Origin: Pholiota molesta
Taxonomy: Eukaryota > Basidiomycota > Agaricomycetes > Agaricales > Strophariaceae
DNA: 64,000 nucleotides
Direction: 5' to 3'
NCBI GenBank assembly: GCA_014925825.1
Contig: JACGCK010000071.1
Coordinates: forward strand, 1 to 64,000
In this document: in pieces, positions 49,307 to 59,617 of the stretch
Numbering within the stretch: position 1 is the first letter of the stretch
How the letters are laid out: each line of letters begins with the position of its first letter
Notes under the pieces: model-generated
Told to the model about the DNA's origin: nothing
Seen by the model: the letters and a program-made list of their open reading frames with translations, nothing else
Databases searched by the model: none
Position numbers and translations under genes: made by a program

Positions 49307-52300
49307 TCACTGATAGATATCCTTGGCCGTCAGCAATGAAACAACAAGACAGAGCAGATGGCATACCATGAAATACATCGAGTTTGCCATGGCGGCATTA
49401 AGTTGCTTATACCCAGCTCTGTAAACCTCGAGCTGACTCTCGGCATGCGAACTCGCGACAGTGGCCGTGTCCGAGAGGTCGAGGTTGCTACCTGGCGCGT
49501 AGTGGTTCTTTGCTCGAGCACAAACAATATCCGCATCTTTTAGTTGAAAGTTAGCATCAACGTCCAGATCTGAGGCGCAAGACATGCTTACAATACACAG
49601 GAGCTGGAATAGAAACCGAACGCGTGGCACGAGCATAAACATGGCAAAGTGCGAATGATAGTTTTTGCATTGCATCGGCGCTGAAAGATAAGTATGTTTA
49701 ATAAGACCACAATCGAACAAAGAAGAAGAAACATACGAAAATCCGCTGTCCTAAAAATTGTGAAGAGAGGTCAGAAATGAGAATGATACTTGAACATTGG
49801 GTTTCCCTACATCATAAATTACCTGTAACGTGAATTATTAGATATACAGTGATACCTTGGAGGAATAAAGTATGCATACCGAATAATGGGCGGGCCTGCT
49901 TGTTCCAAGTAATCCTCCATGAGTTAACTGATAGTAGTCGAATTCCGTGGGATGCCCAAGACCCTCGTCGATGGTGGTTCCTGCCTGACAGTTGCCACTT
50001 CTGTCGCCATCGCGATCGTTCTGTGGAAACATGCTGCGGCAAATCAACATAGAACAGACGAGTCTACTCATCGCAATAGGTACCCACCGAATATGGTGTC
50101 GTTTTCCAACAATGACTAGCGTGATCTTGGGTCGCATTTTCATTGCAATACAAGCATCTAAAATAATTGGATTATCAGCATGTATTATCGTTGATAAACG
50201 CACGAGAAACATACTCTTTATCATTGGCAACTCTACATAGAAACAGAAACATATATTTCAAAGAAGGTTGACGAGTTTGTGGCGATGACGTACCTTGTTC
50301 TAACACCTGCGCGAATTGACCTTCACTGACACCATCTAATGCCAGAGATGAGAAATCGATAATTCAAACGGTCTTAATCCTCACCTCGATAGAAGATAAG
50401 ACAGCTGAGCGGGCGTCTGCCCTTGTCGAAAGCACTTCCATACCCTGACCATTTCTTTAAGGCTTCCTAAAAGAAATGTTAGATTTTGTAGCCAGGAATA
50501 CAGATGATGTGCATACCATGACCATGAGCTCCAGATCAGTGATGATCTCTTGTCGGCCAACTTGGACGCTGCTTTGCGAGATATACTTCGCCGTAGTGGT
50601 GTCAACACTGGAGACGAGGCTGGCGAATGACGGGCGGCCCTCCGCACCAGGCGCGGGATGCATAACATCAGCACCTATCAAATATCAATGAAGACACATA
50701 TTTCCTGTATTCAAGTTAAGTACTGACCCATTACAATCGAAGGATTGTTCGGATCATTCAGGTTGTGGTCATTGAGGATATTATTGATTCCTCCAAGCTT
50801 GACGTTAACCCTATACGAAGATGAATGCACGATCGATGATCGAAGTAGCTGAAAACACACTTAAGCATGACATTTGCCCAATATTGCATCTTGGCGCGCG
50901 AGCACTTCTGCGATTTCAAACATTGAGTCTGGATGCCCTTCTACAAAAATGAAGGGGACATGTAAGCTCGACAGGTACATGGTTTATATTATCTGAACTT
51001 ACCGTAACATCACCAAAGCTACAAGGGAAATAAAAATAAGTTAGCCATCATCGAAAAAAATGCTGGAAATGTACAAGACGCACTGCTTGACAGCGGTATA
51101 TATCTGATTCCCACCCTCAGGTAAAACAACAACCAGAAGATTGGGGGGCCCTCTCTTGGCATCGACACACGCCTTTCCAGCTTTCATAAGGTGCTATATA
51201 ACGGAGTTAATTAGTTTATCTACAGTAAGATATAGAGACTAACGTCTGCAATGTTCCCGTGCCCATTTTCCCAGAACATAAGGGGACTTTGTTCATTTAT
51301 TGTCATGCCTGTATGCAGAAATGAATACGCTAAGATGGATCCGAGTACAGGACAACCTACCGACACTCTTTGCGCCGTCGATAAAGCCCTGCGCCATTTC
51401 CCCAGCGACTTGTTGGTTAAAGCGATTGGGGCTTTCGTAGATTACTATTGCCCAAGAGGTGATTGCACATGGTTTGAAGAAAACTTTATCGCGCCTGATA
51501 TCCTTGAGATCAGTATAGGACAAAATAACAAAACAAAATAGACGCACATGTTCCAGGATCCATTAGCGGGTTTCTGCAAACAAAAATCTATCAGATGTAT
51601 TCCCAACATTGGCAGAAAAACGACTCACAATAGTAGGCTCTCTGCTCTTCGGGCCATATCGAAGGACGGGAGGAGGCAGTACCCGAGCGTTGACGGTTAT
51701 AGGCGTCGGGTCAACATTCATACCAAATTGGCGTATATAATCGCTCTGCCCATATTGTAGCACCTAAATGATAATTAGGCCAGGAAAGTTCTCAGATAAA
51801 TAATGGTTTTTACATTTTTGCCCGTGTGAATAGCCGCTAGACGGTCCTTGGGATGGAGCTTTGAGAACTCCAGCATGTCGTTTGTCTTATCCGCAGGGAT
51901 TTGTTTGCGCATGATCTGGCCAGGCGGCACAGTGCAGAGTTCCAGAGGGATCTTGGCACCGGCGTTGCCGACCTGCGGTAAATTACATATAAGTATTGCC
52001 CAGGTTCATGTAAATTGTAAATGCAGATACGCACCTCGACGCACACCACGTGCGGAAACTTGAGAGTATAGTTCAGATGCTTCTTGAAGTAATCGGCGAC
52101 AGAGATGGAGCCACCGTCTCTCAAGGGGAATATAATGCCGCTAGCGCCTTCAGCGGTGACCCTTTTGATGACGAAAGTCTTCGTGCTTCCCGTGTAGCTA
52201 GTGGTAATCCGCATACCAGATATGAACCGCTGCAGGCGTACCCTTTCGCGATCAGGGAAGGGCGGCCTCGCATTTGGTGACAAAGAGCCGGGATTTCCAT

Positions 52301-53448
52301 TTGCCACATTGAGGTGCTCGATGCAGAGCTGAAGCAAAGACCCGGGCTTGTACATCACACCTGTTGCGATGTCGAGATTGATATACATGCTACCTTGAGA
52401 TGGGCGGACAGACTGGAAGTAACCCCTCCATAACTCAAGGCCACCTCCGATCGCCCTTTTGCCATCTGGAGTGAAAAAGGACCTCACGTTGAATGGATAC
52501 TGCATGTTTGGATCCATCCGAATGACGATGTTCAGCGCCTAGAATCGGTTAAAATCATATGAAAATGCTTGCAAAATCGAAATTTAACTTACTGTAATGG
52601 CTGTGAGGACATCGTTGTCTCCGGACTGTTGCGCTTGGATGAAACGGTTGAGAATTCTGGCAAAAGTGAGCAATAATACGGCTGAAATTTTATATTCACT
52701 TACTCAGTGTTTATCATAGCCACTTTGGTCAATTTAATCGGGTAGACCTTAGGAGGGCGATCAGAGGTTGCTGACCCCGTGCGCTCCAAGGTTATGTCGA
52801 ACTAAACATTCGAAAAAGGTGAAAGGCCGTACTAGGCGGTGGTTGTATGCTTGACTTACGGTTGCAGAGTCCGTCGGGCCTAAGGGCAATGGCTGCATAG
52901 TGAAGGCGTTCTTGCGGCCATCGTAGACAGCAGGTATCGCAAATATCTGCGGAGCAACAACTTTCTGCAATCTGTCAAAGAGCTGCATGTTGAACCGGGC
53001 GGGGAGCCTATCTGGGGAAATTGCTGCAAATGCCACATATTGATAATTAACGCTAGAAAAGTCAAACATAGCTTGGATACTCACCGACTACATAGATAGT
53101 AAGATAGAGAGTATTTGTTAAATTATGATTGAATCGCGTGCAGTGTCACACAACCTACCATCATAGTGATATATGATACCGTCTGGAATTGTTGTCTTGA
53201 AGGCATTGACAATAGTAGGGACAACCTTGCCACTCGTTCCATATCCTGGTCGTCTTACGCCAACGGTCTTCACATGTGCTTTACAGGGACAAGTATCATT
53301 TAATTGAATTTATGCCAGTAACCTATATGCAACGACTCTACTCACCCGCAGTGGCACCTGTGCCGCCACGACCCGCACCACCCCCGCGAGCCGGTCCACC
53401 CCCGCGAGGGGGACCAGAGCCGCGATGTGGGGCGATTCTTGGAGGCAT
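49307..53448 (-). CDS. Argonaute
   Basis: The small-RNA-guided effector of RNA silencing. The ATG at 53448 opens MPPRIAPHRGSG and a Gly/Arg-rich stretch (PPRGGGPARGGGAGRGG). The N, PAZ, MID and PIWI domains follow in order over many short introns: LPARFNMQLFDRLQKVVAPQ (N), SVADYFKKHLNYTLKFPHVV with LELCTVPPGQ (PAZ), FKPCAITSWAIVIYESP with NLLVVVLPEGGNQIYTAVKQ (MID), GADVMHPAPG, RQEIITDLELM, LIFYRDGVSEGQFAQV and PVYYADIVCARA (PIWI). The catalytic positions read D, E, D, D, so cleavage is plausible, with Asp where animal AGO2 has His. The C-terminus NAAMANSMYFM ends where a final intron acceptor (TATCAG) meets TGA at 49307-49309. No frame break was needed. Confidence 0.93.
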
Positions 53449-53794
53449 AAGTGTCAAATCGGAGGAATGTTGTGACTTGAGGTGGTGGTTGAAGTCTAGG
53501 ATGGTGGGAAGGGATGGAAAGATACGGGCGCCTTTATACCTACATGTCAGCTGTGCATGTGAACCTCGGCAAGATCTATTTCGCATCGTGCCGAGCCATA
53601 CCTGATTAGAACCTTAAGGCAAGCTCAAGGCCTCAAGCAAGCCTCGAGTACTATGACTTTCACAGCATCAAACCTTGTTGATTTCGAAGACATGATTTCC
53701 CTATTTGCAGATTACAACGACTCGCTAAAACAACACATCTCATACCACTGTTTCCATCTATGTATTCAAAAGAATTACCAGGCAGCTGTCTCGT
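53449..53794. other. Argonaute promoter region
   Basis: About 345 bp between the Argonaute start and the 3' end of the upstream minus-strand gene. It holds repeated CAAGC/CCTCAAGC motifs near 53620-53650. No gene. Confidence 0.5.
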
Positions 53795-56224
53795 TCACTC
53801 CATCTCAATTTCTCCGATAAGGACAGCTTGACCAAATTCTCCTTTTTCTAATCTCGTTTTCCTTGTCGTTGAAGCAGTTTCGGCATCACTGCCACTCAGG
53901 AGGGATGGTAGCACCACGAGGCCGTTGGCCTCACATAAGCTCGCCACACGACTGGAACGTTGTCCCCCCGTGGTATACGCTTTCAATAGCATAGAATCGC
54001 TTCCAGACACTGGAACAATGGAGCTTTTGATAATGACACGATGGAACTCGACACGAGGATCCAGTGGCATCGGATTCTGTATCTATAAAAAGCGCATTAT
54101 CATGAACACAATGGTGAAATCGTAGGAGGGTATGGGTCAAACAAAGCTCACTTGAACTTGAACCCTTGGCAATGCGCACATTCTCTCTGCCCATCCACCC
54201 AGACGCCTCAGCGCTGGGACCACAAATATATAGAAAGTTACCAGCGCAGAAGCTGGATTTCCAGGCAGTGCAAAGATTGGCTTTTGAATGGTCGTATTTC
54301 CTTCCGTTATAGGAATGGTAGCGAATGTCGTCGGTTTTCCTGGCTTAATACTGACACGACCGAAGTGGACAGTTCCGTTCAGATAGCGCTCGATGACAGG
54401 CTTCAAGAGGTCAGTAGGACCCATCGAGGTTCCCCCGGTAGTAAGAACAAGGTCTGCCTTTTCTAGCCCAGTCTGCAATGCCTTCAAATGGGCAGAGATG
54501 CTGAATCAGAGTTAGCCTGAATTCTTTGCGAAATGAGAGGAATTTTCAGTTCATACTCATCAATCACGATTCCTAAATCTAGCACTTCATATCCCATACT
54601 CTCCAGCGCAGCCTGTAATGATGGCCGGTTTGTATCAAAAATACCACCCCACCCATCAGGCGATGATGTACTGCTGGTGGCCTGCAAATCCACAAGCTCG
54701 TTTCCTGTGCTCAAAATTGCGACAATGGGCTTTTTGTAAACTTTCACCTGATGCTTAGTTCGGATCAGAGGGTCATGCCCGACGGATAAAAGGTACGCAC
54801 CTCCTTGCGACCAACAAAGGCCAGAGTACCAACCTCTCCACCTCTCTGCGTTATTCTATCCCCTGCCCGCAACACCAAATCGCCCTTCATGACATCAGAC
54901 CCAGGCGCACGCACGTTCTCCCCAATTGGAATGTGGACAAGCGTCTTGATCTCTTTCTCCTCTTGTACACCATGAGCATCCTGGGATATCGACACCAATT
55001 CCGTGTCTTCGACCATTATCACAGTATCCGCGCCTGCGGGAAGCGGTCCACCAGTATTAACGCGGTAGACAGACCCTGTTGGTAAAATGGTGGCCAGAGG
55101 GTGCGTTTGGGCGGTCAAGACGTTATGGATGCCGTGCGTCTCAGCAGCTAAGAAGGGAGCGAAAAACTTAGAAGACCTTCGCTTCCAATAAACAGTGGGA
55201 CTTACATCTTAATGCATATCCATCAACACTTGTCGTCGCGGTAGAGGGTACATCTTGGGGCGCATATACGTCCTCCGCAAGTATATAACTTGTCAGTTTA
55301 TGTCCCACCGGCAACGTCTGAACAGGAAGCCGTTCGATTTTTTCCTTCAAGATAATGAGTGCATTCTCCAACGATATCTGAGGGAAAGGCGACTGCCTAT
55401 GTCGAGCAGTGACTAAAACTTTCGGTCAGTCAAATAATAACATTTACTGTGAGAGCCGTACCAGATGCTGAGGGATCATGAGACAGCGCTGCTGTAGATC
55501 GAGGTGTTGGAATGTTATGTCCTCCGTGGTGGTGGTGATGGTGATGGTGATGATGGCCATGTTGGTCAGTATTATTATTATCTGCAGGATTCGCAACATC
55601 GCCCGCTGCAAGTTGACTATGTACTTGCTTCCCAGATCCACCCTTGATCAGCTCGATAGCATGGTCTACCACGCCTGCTTGGAATAGCGCTTCGAGGTTC
55701 TCTTTCACAGCTTTAACGCTTCCTGGAAATGTAGTCACCAGCGTATTCTTCACAGTTCCGGCGACAGGTCGTGATAACGCGGCCAGAGGCGTGTGCTTAA
55801 TTGACGAGGACAGCATGAGATGAACAAGACCAGGTGCGGGGCGTTCTATGAGCGGTGCAATAGCCTGGTCTCTTCAACATCGTCCTCGAAGATAGCGAAT
55901 AAAAAAGAACACGCACTTCTGGAGTCACGTCTCGAATTCCAAATCCCGTTCCACCTGTTGTGATCAGCCAATCTATGGAGCCAGAGTTACAAGTTTCCAG
56001 CACGATGTTCGAGATCTTCTCCGCATCGTCTGGGACAATATGACAGTGCGCCTCATCCACCTCATAGATACTCCTCTGCGATATGATGTCCTTTATCGTA
56101 GGCCCAGATTTGTCCGCAGCTGGATTAGCGGATGAGGTATCGCTGACTGCGCTGATATCAGATTGAACCAAGGTCCGCGATTGTGATTAGTGTCACCAGT
56201 AAGTACACCGACACGAATGACCAT
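53795..56224 (-). CDS. cnxE: Molybdenum cofactor synthesis protein (MogA-MoeA fusion, gephyrin/Cnx1/CnxE type)
   Basis: Catalyses the last two steps of molybdenum cofactor synthesis: adenylylation of molybdopterin (MogA-like domain) and molybdate insertion (MoeA-like domain). The cofactor serves nitrate reductase, sulfite oxidase and xanthine dehydrogenase types. The ATG at 56224 (MVIRVGVLT) joins by an intron to VSDTSSANPAADKSGPTI. MogA motifs: LITTGGTGFGIRDVTPE and LAALSRPVAGTVKNTLV. MoeA motifs: TTSVDGYALRSAETHG, NTGGPLPAGADTVIMVE, AILSTGNELVDL, LTTGGTSMGPTDLLKPV, KPGKPTTFATI, FALPGNPASALVTFY. The linker contains an uninterrupted ten-histidine run. Roughly 680 aa with about six introns, and no frame break. 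Domain order MogA then MoeA matches fungal CnxE and animal gephyrin; plant Cnx1 has the reverse order. Confidence 0.93.
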
Positions 56225-57290
56225 TTTGTAAAATGAAGATCGAGAGATATGATCGCCCGTTCAACGCGAGATGGTATGTTATTGTCGCGTAAAGAACCCA
56301 ATCAGGCCCAATCTAGTGCAGAGAGTGTGATGGTGCAAGCTCAAGCGGTACCGAATACTGCTTGAAGGTTGACGTTAAAAGATCACAATTCTTCCCAAGG
56401 TGACGTGGACGGTCGCCAGGACCCGCCTAGGCATATTTACTCAAATTGATGTACATTGTACATCAATGTTTTCAAGACCTACTAAGTAGCAACTCAAATC
56501 AAATAATCAATCGAGTCAACTACATCATTCCGAGATCGCGCAGAAAAAGCAATCTTTACCATTGCGAGGTGCGGCTGGAATTAACGTGTCGTACAGTAAC
56601 AAAAACGACATACTCAGGTCGCTTGTAAAACAACGCGCTTTCTCCCCAAACTCTTTCGCTCGCTACATCCCTCCCGGATCGTCCCTTGGAATAAAGTGAA
56701 GCAAGAACCGCTCTGGAATAAATTTATTTGAGGCTCCAGCCCATGACCAGTACTTACGTCGGCCATCTGCGCACAATGCGATGGCTAGTCTACCAATCAA
56801 CACAGGCCGATCGTTCGTGCTTTTCGCGCATGCGCACAGGTCGAAAAGAGGTGGGACGTCGATGCGCGCTGGCTGTTGAACGTGGTGCCGAAATCGAAGC
56901 CTCCAGCGGAAACATTGAGACTGCTTGTAGATGCGACTTCAAGTTGGTGTCGCTGATCCCCAAGAGCTAGCTACCTTGATACTATGCTTCATAGGAACTG
57001 CCAAGGGGCAGGGACCAGTGGGTACGCCGAAAGAGGCAGAACTGGAAGAGCAGACGAGGGGATTCATTGCTTGAGATGCGTACTTGGGCCAAATAGCTCT
57101 CATAGTGCGTCATGCGAGAAATCAAGCAAAAGAAATGCGCCGATGAGCGCTGGGCTAATTGTATCCGATGACAGCTGGCATGAAATCAAAATAAGTCGTG
57201 TTTTCGGCCAGCTTGAATACGTGTTCACAATTCATTATGCCCTTGAGGTCTTCATGAGCTCAAGAAGGTCATCCGCCATTGGCTGGTCCT
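56225..57290. other. Intergenic spacer, CnxE promoter side
   Basis: About 1.07 kb between two minus-strand genes. Open frames at 56728-56970 and 56984-57403 (plus) show no features and overlap the end of the next gene. TTGATGTACATTGTACATCAA near 56447-56467 is a 21-bp palindrome that may be a binding site. Confidence 0.45.
56447..56467. promoter_or_regulatory. 21-bp palindrome upstream of cnxE
   Basis: TTGATGTACA and TGTACATCAA flank a central T, a perfect inverted repeat about 220 bp upstream of the cnxE start. The size and symmetry suit a dimeric DNA-binding factor. No factor is assigned. Confidence 0.6.
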
Positions 57291-58405
57291 TCAGCGGATG
57301 TGCAAGACATGTTTATTCTTTTGGTGACCATTTCGATGCAAGAGAGTTCCTACATCAGGAATTGGCGGCAGCGTGTTCCCATGGTAGAGTGGATCAACAG
57401 TAATGGGCTCAACGACGTCGAGAACGCGCACCACAAGCGTGGACCCTAGTTCCTTGTGTTCCGGGAGTTGCGATAATTCGAATTGGACCTTGATAGATCC
57501 TATAGAAGGCGAGATCAGCACGAGAGGGAGCATTCATAAATAATATGCCTGACCAGTCAGTGGATACACTTTAAAGCTACCAGCCCGCACTGCGAATATG
57601 TTTTGTGGAAAGAGTAGGTGGACCAACTTTGCGCGAGTGACATACGTAAGTATTTGCTTCGGCTGTACAAGGTCGAGGTAGAATGGGTATGAGAGGGAAT
57701 AGTGATAGCTTCTCATGTTTGTCGTGATGTCCAACTTGTTGATATCGTTGACGAGCTCCTCGTCAGTCAGACGTTCGGCCAAGAATCCTTGGCATCCTTC
57801 ATGTTTGACGAGTTCCAGAATTTTTTGGGGCCCCATACGTCTCCCCTGGGATCGAGCAAGTCCTGACCACGTTCAAACTCTGCCGCGCTATCGCAGATCC
57901 TAAAACGCACACCTGCGTAGAATTCGGGCTCATCAGCGGGATTATGATAATAAAAAACCCCTCTTGTGTTCTCAGGATAGCGCGTATATTTCAGAATGCG
58001 ACCTCCCTGAAGTCCCCATTCATATGTACATTGCAGCCGGGGTCGGTTGATGACAGTGGGCACGACTGCACTCATCTTCCCCGACAAATCAAAAACCTCT
58101 TGGCCCACTATTGACAATCGTTCAGGTCGTAAAGTACGCAGCTTGAAAGATGAAGAAGGAATGCGAGAGGCTCTTTTGCGGATCTTCTTCTCTGTCGAAG
58201 TCTTGGATAGAATCAACAAACTGGAGAATGCTCTGAATTTGCGGTAGAAACGCACCGCAAGCATCCGCTTTCCTAAGGTTGACGTAGGTGCCTGTACAAT
58301 ATTTGCACATGGTATGGAGCACCATGGAATCAGCGCTGGCGAAGGACGAAGATCGAGCTGGCGAAAGGACCGGGAGAGGCGAGAACACGATAGCAGGCTA
58401 AGCAT
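57291..58405 (-). CDS. Unknown protein (frame broken once)
   Basis: A minus-strand gene I do not recognise. It contains LSIVGQEVFDLSGKMSAVVP, LQCTYEWGLQGGRILKYTRY and EPEFYAGVRFRICDSAAEFE, then breaks at a homopolymer (57821-57834, reading VWGP then Lys-Lys). Adding one base lets it continue as KILELVKHEGCQGFLAERL, TDEELVNDINKLDITTNMRS and QILTYVTRAKLVHLLFPQNI. An intron (GTCAGG near 57558, acceptor near 57500) joins the last exon (GSIKVQFELSQLPEHKEL...), which stops at 57291-57293. The N-terminal part before about 58180 may contain further introns, so the start at 58405 is tentative. No membrane segments or known motifs. Confidence 0.6.
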
Positions 58406-58697
58406 AGCTTCTGATAAGTCTGCGCCGGGTGACGTTCGCTGGGATGGGATTGTCGATGGTAGGTAAACGTACCCTGACTACATACGCGTCCTGGCCAGCT
58501 GCGGTTGTTGTGGATGGTTTTTGGGATGGGAAAGAACGACATCGGCGGCTGCAAAAGGACAGGAATGATTGGCGCTTATTTGGATACATCTCAACACAAC
58601 CTCAACATCTTTTGATCCGTTCCCTAGCCGTTCCTGGCCGTTCTGTAACGTTTCTCATAAATAATCTGTGATTCTGTGTGCTTTCTGAACCTTCTAC
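58406..58697. promoter_or_regulatory. Bidirectional promoter region
   Basis: 292 bp between two divergent start codons (unknown protein, minus; NDUFAF3-like, plus), so it must hold both promoters. No clear element recognised. The exact left limit depends on the uncertain start at 58405. Confidence 0.4.
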
Positions 58698-59460
58698 ATG
58701 TCTCTTTCCGCCATACTATCTCGCAGGGCGACCTCTTCGCTGGCAACAGTCTGCTTGAGTACCCAAACGCGTCATTCAATCACCAAAGCTGCCGCTCTTT
58801 CACTATCCAAATCAACACCAAGACTACTATTAGGCTGCCGCCGAACCTTGCACACAACGTCCACTCTGCGCGACCGTTCCTTCACAAACTTCTTAGCAGA
58901 CGACAACCCACCACCAGTACAAGTGTCCTCGATTTCCGACTCTGGAATACAGCTCGCTGACGGGCTGGTGCTGCCCGGCCCATGTATCTTTCTCGAGGGC
59001 AAAGTGTTCTTATGGGACGTGCCCGACAATAAGGCGTGGTCGAAAGTGAAAGAAGAGAGATGGCAGGCCTGGGGAAAGGAGTTTTTTGAGATTTTCGAAG
59101 TGGTCGGGCCGAAACCTGGTATGCTGCAATAGAAATTGTACGATGCAGAGGAACATGGACTGACGCCACTGTTATAGAAATTCTGTTGCTCGGCACAGGC
59201 AAAATCCTCGTTCAGCCGCCACCGTTCATACGAGAATATCTCACTACTTTAGGCATTCAGCTAGAAGTACTTGACACGGTAACCTCAATAACCAATTATC
59301 TATCGAACGTCGTTGACATTTTTCTAAATAGAGAAACGCTTGCTCGACTTACAACTTGCTGTCGGAAGAAGGACGACGTGTCGCTGCCGCTCTATTACCA
59401 TTTACACCTTATGTATGGCCCAAAACAACGACGAATGCACAAATCACAGAATTATCATGA
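58698..59460 (+). CDS. Mitochondrial complex I assembly factor NDUFAF3 (Mth938/DUF498 domain)
   Basis: Helps build the peripheral arm of respiratory complex I in mitochondria. Three exons join in phase: 58698-59118, 59178-59278, 59332-59460, giving 216 aa. The first 60 residues are Ser/Arg/Thr-rich without acidic residues (MSLSAILSRRATSSLATVCL), a typical mitochondrial presequence. The Mth938-like domain has PGPCIFLEGKVFLWDVP, FEIFEVVGPKPEILLLGTGK, PPPFIREYLTTLGIQLEVLD and RNACSTYNLLSEEGRRVAAA, with the hallmark LLLGTG and TRNACSTYN motifs present. Convergent with the next gene. Confidence 0.93.
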
Positions 59461-59617
59461 ATCTGAATCATGACGTTGTCTTAATAGTCACACCCACAAT
59501 ACCATCTGAGCACCAAAAACCGAACTTCCAATGCAATTCTACTCTACATTTCTATCTATTACACTCACAGGAGACCCCAAGCAGCCCAAAGTGCGCAGAC
59601 ACAAATATAGAGCCTCG
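59461..59617. other. Short convergent 3' spacer
   Basis: 157 bp between the stops of two converging genes. The 3' UTRs probably overlap. Confidence 0.5.
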
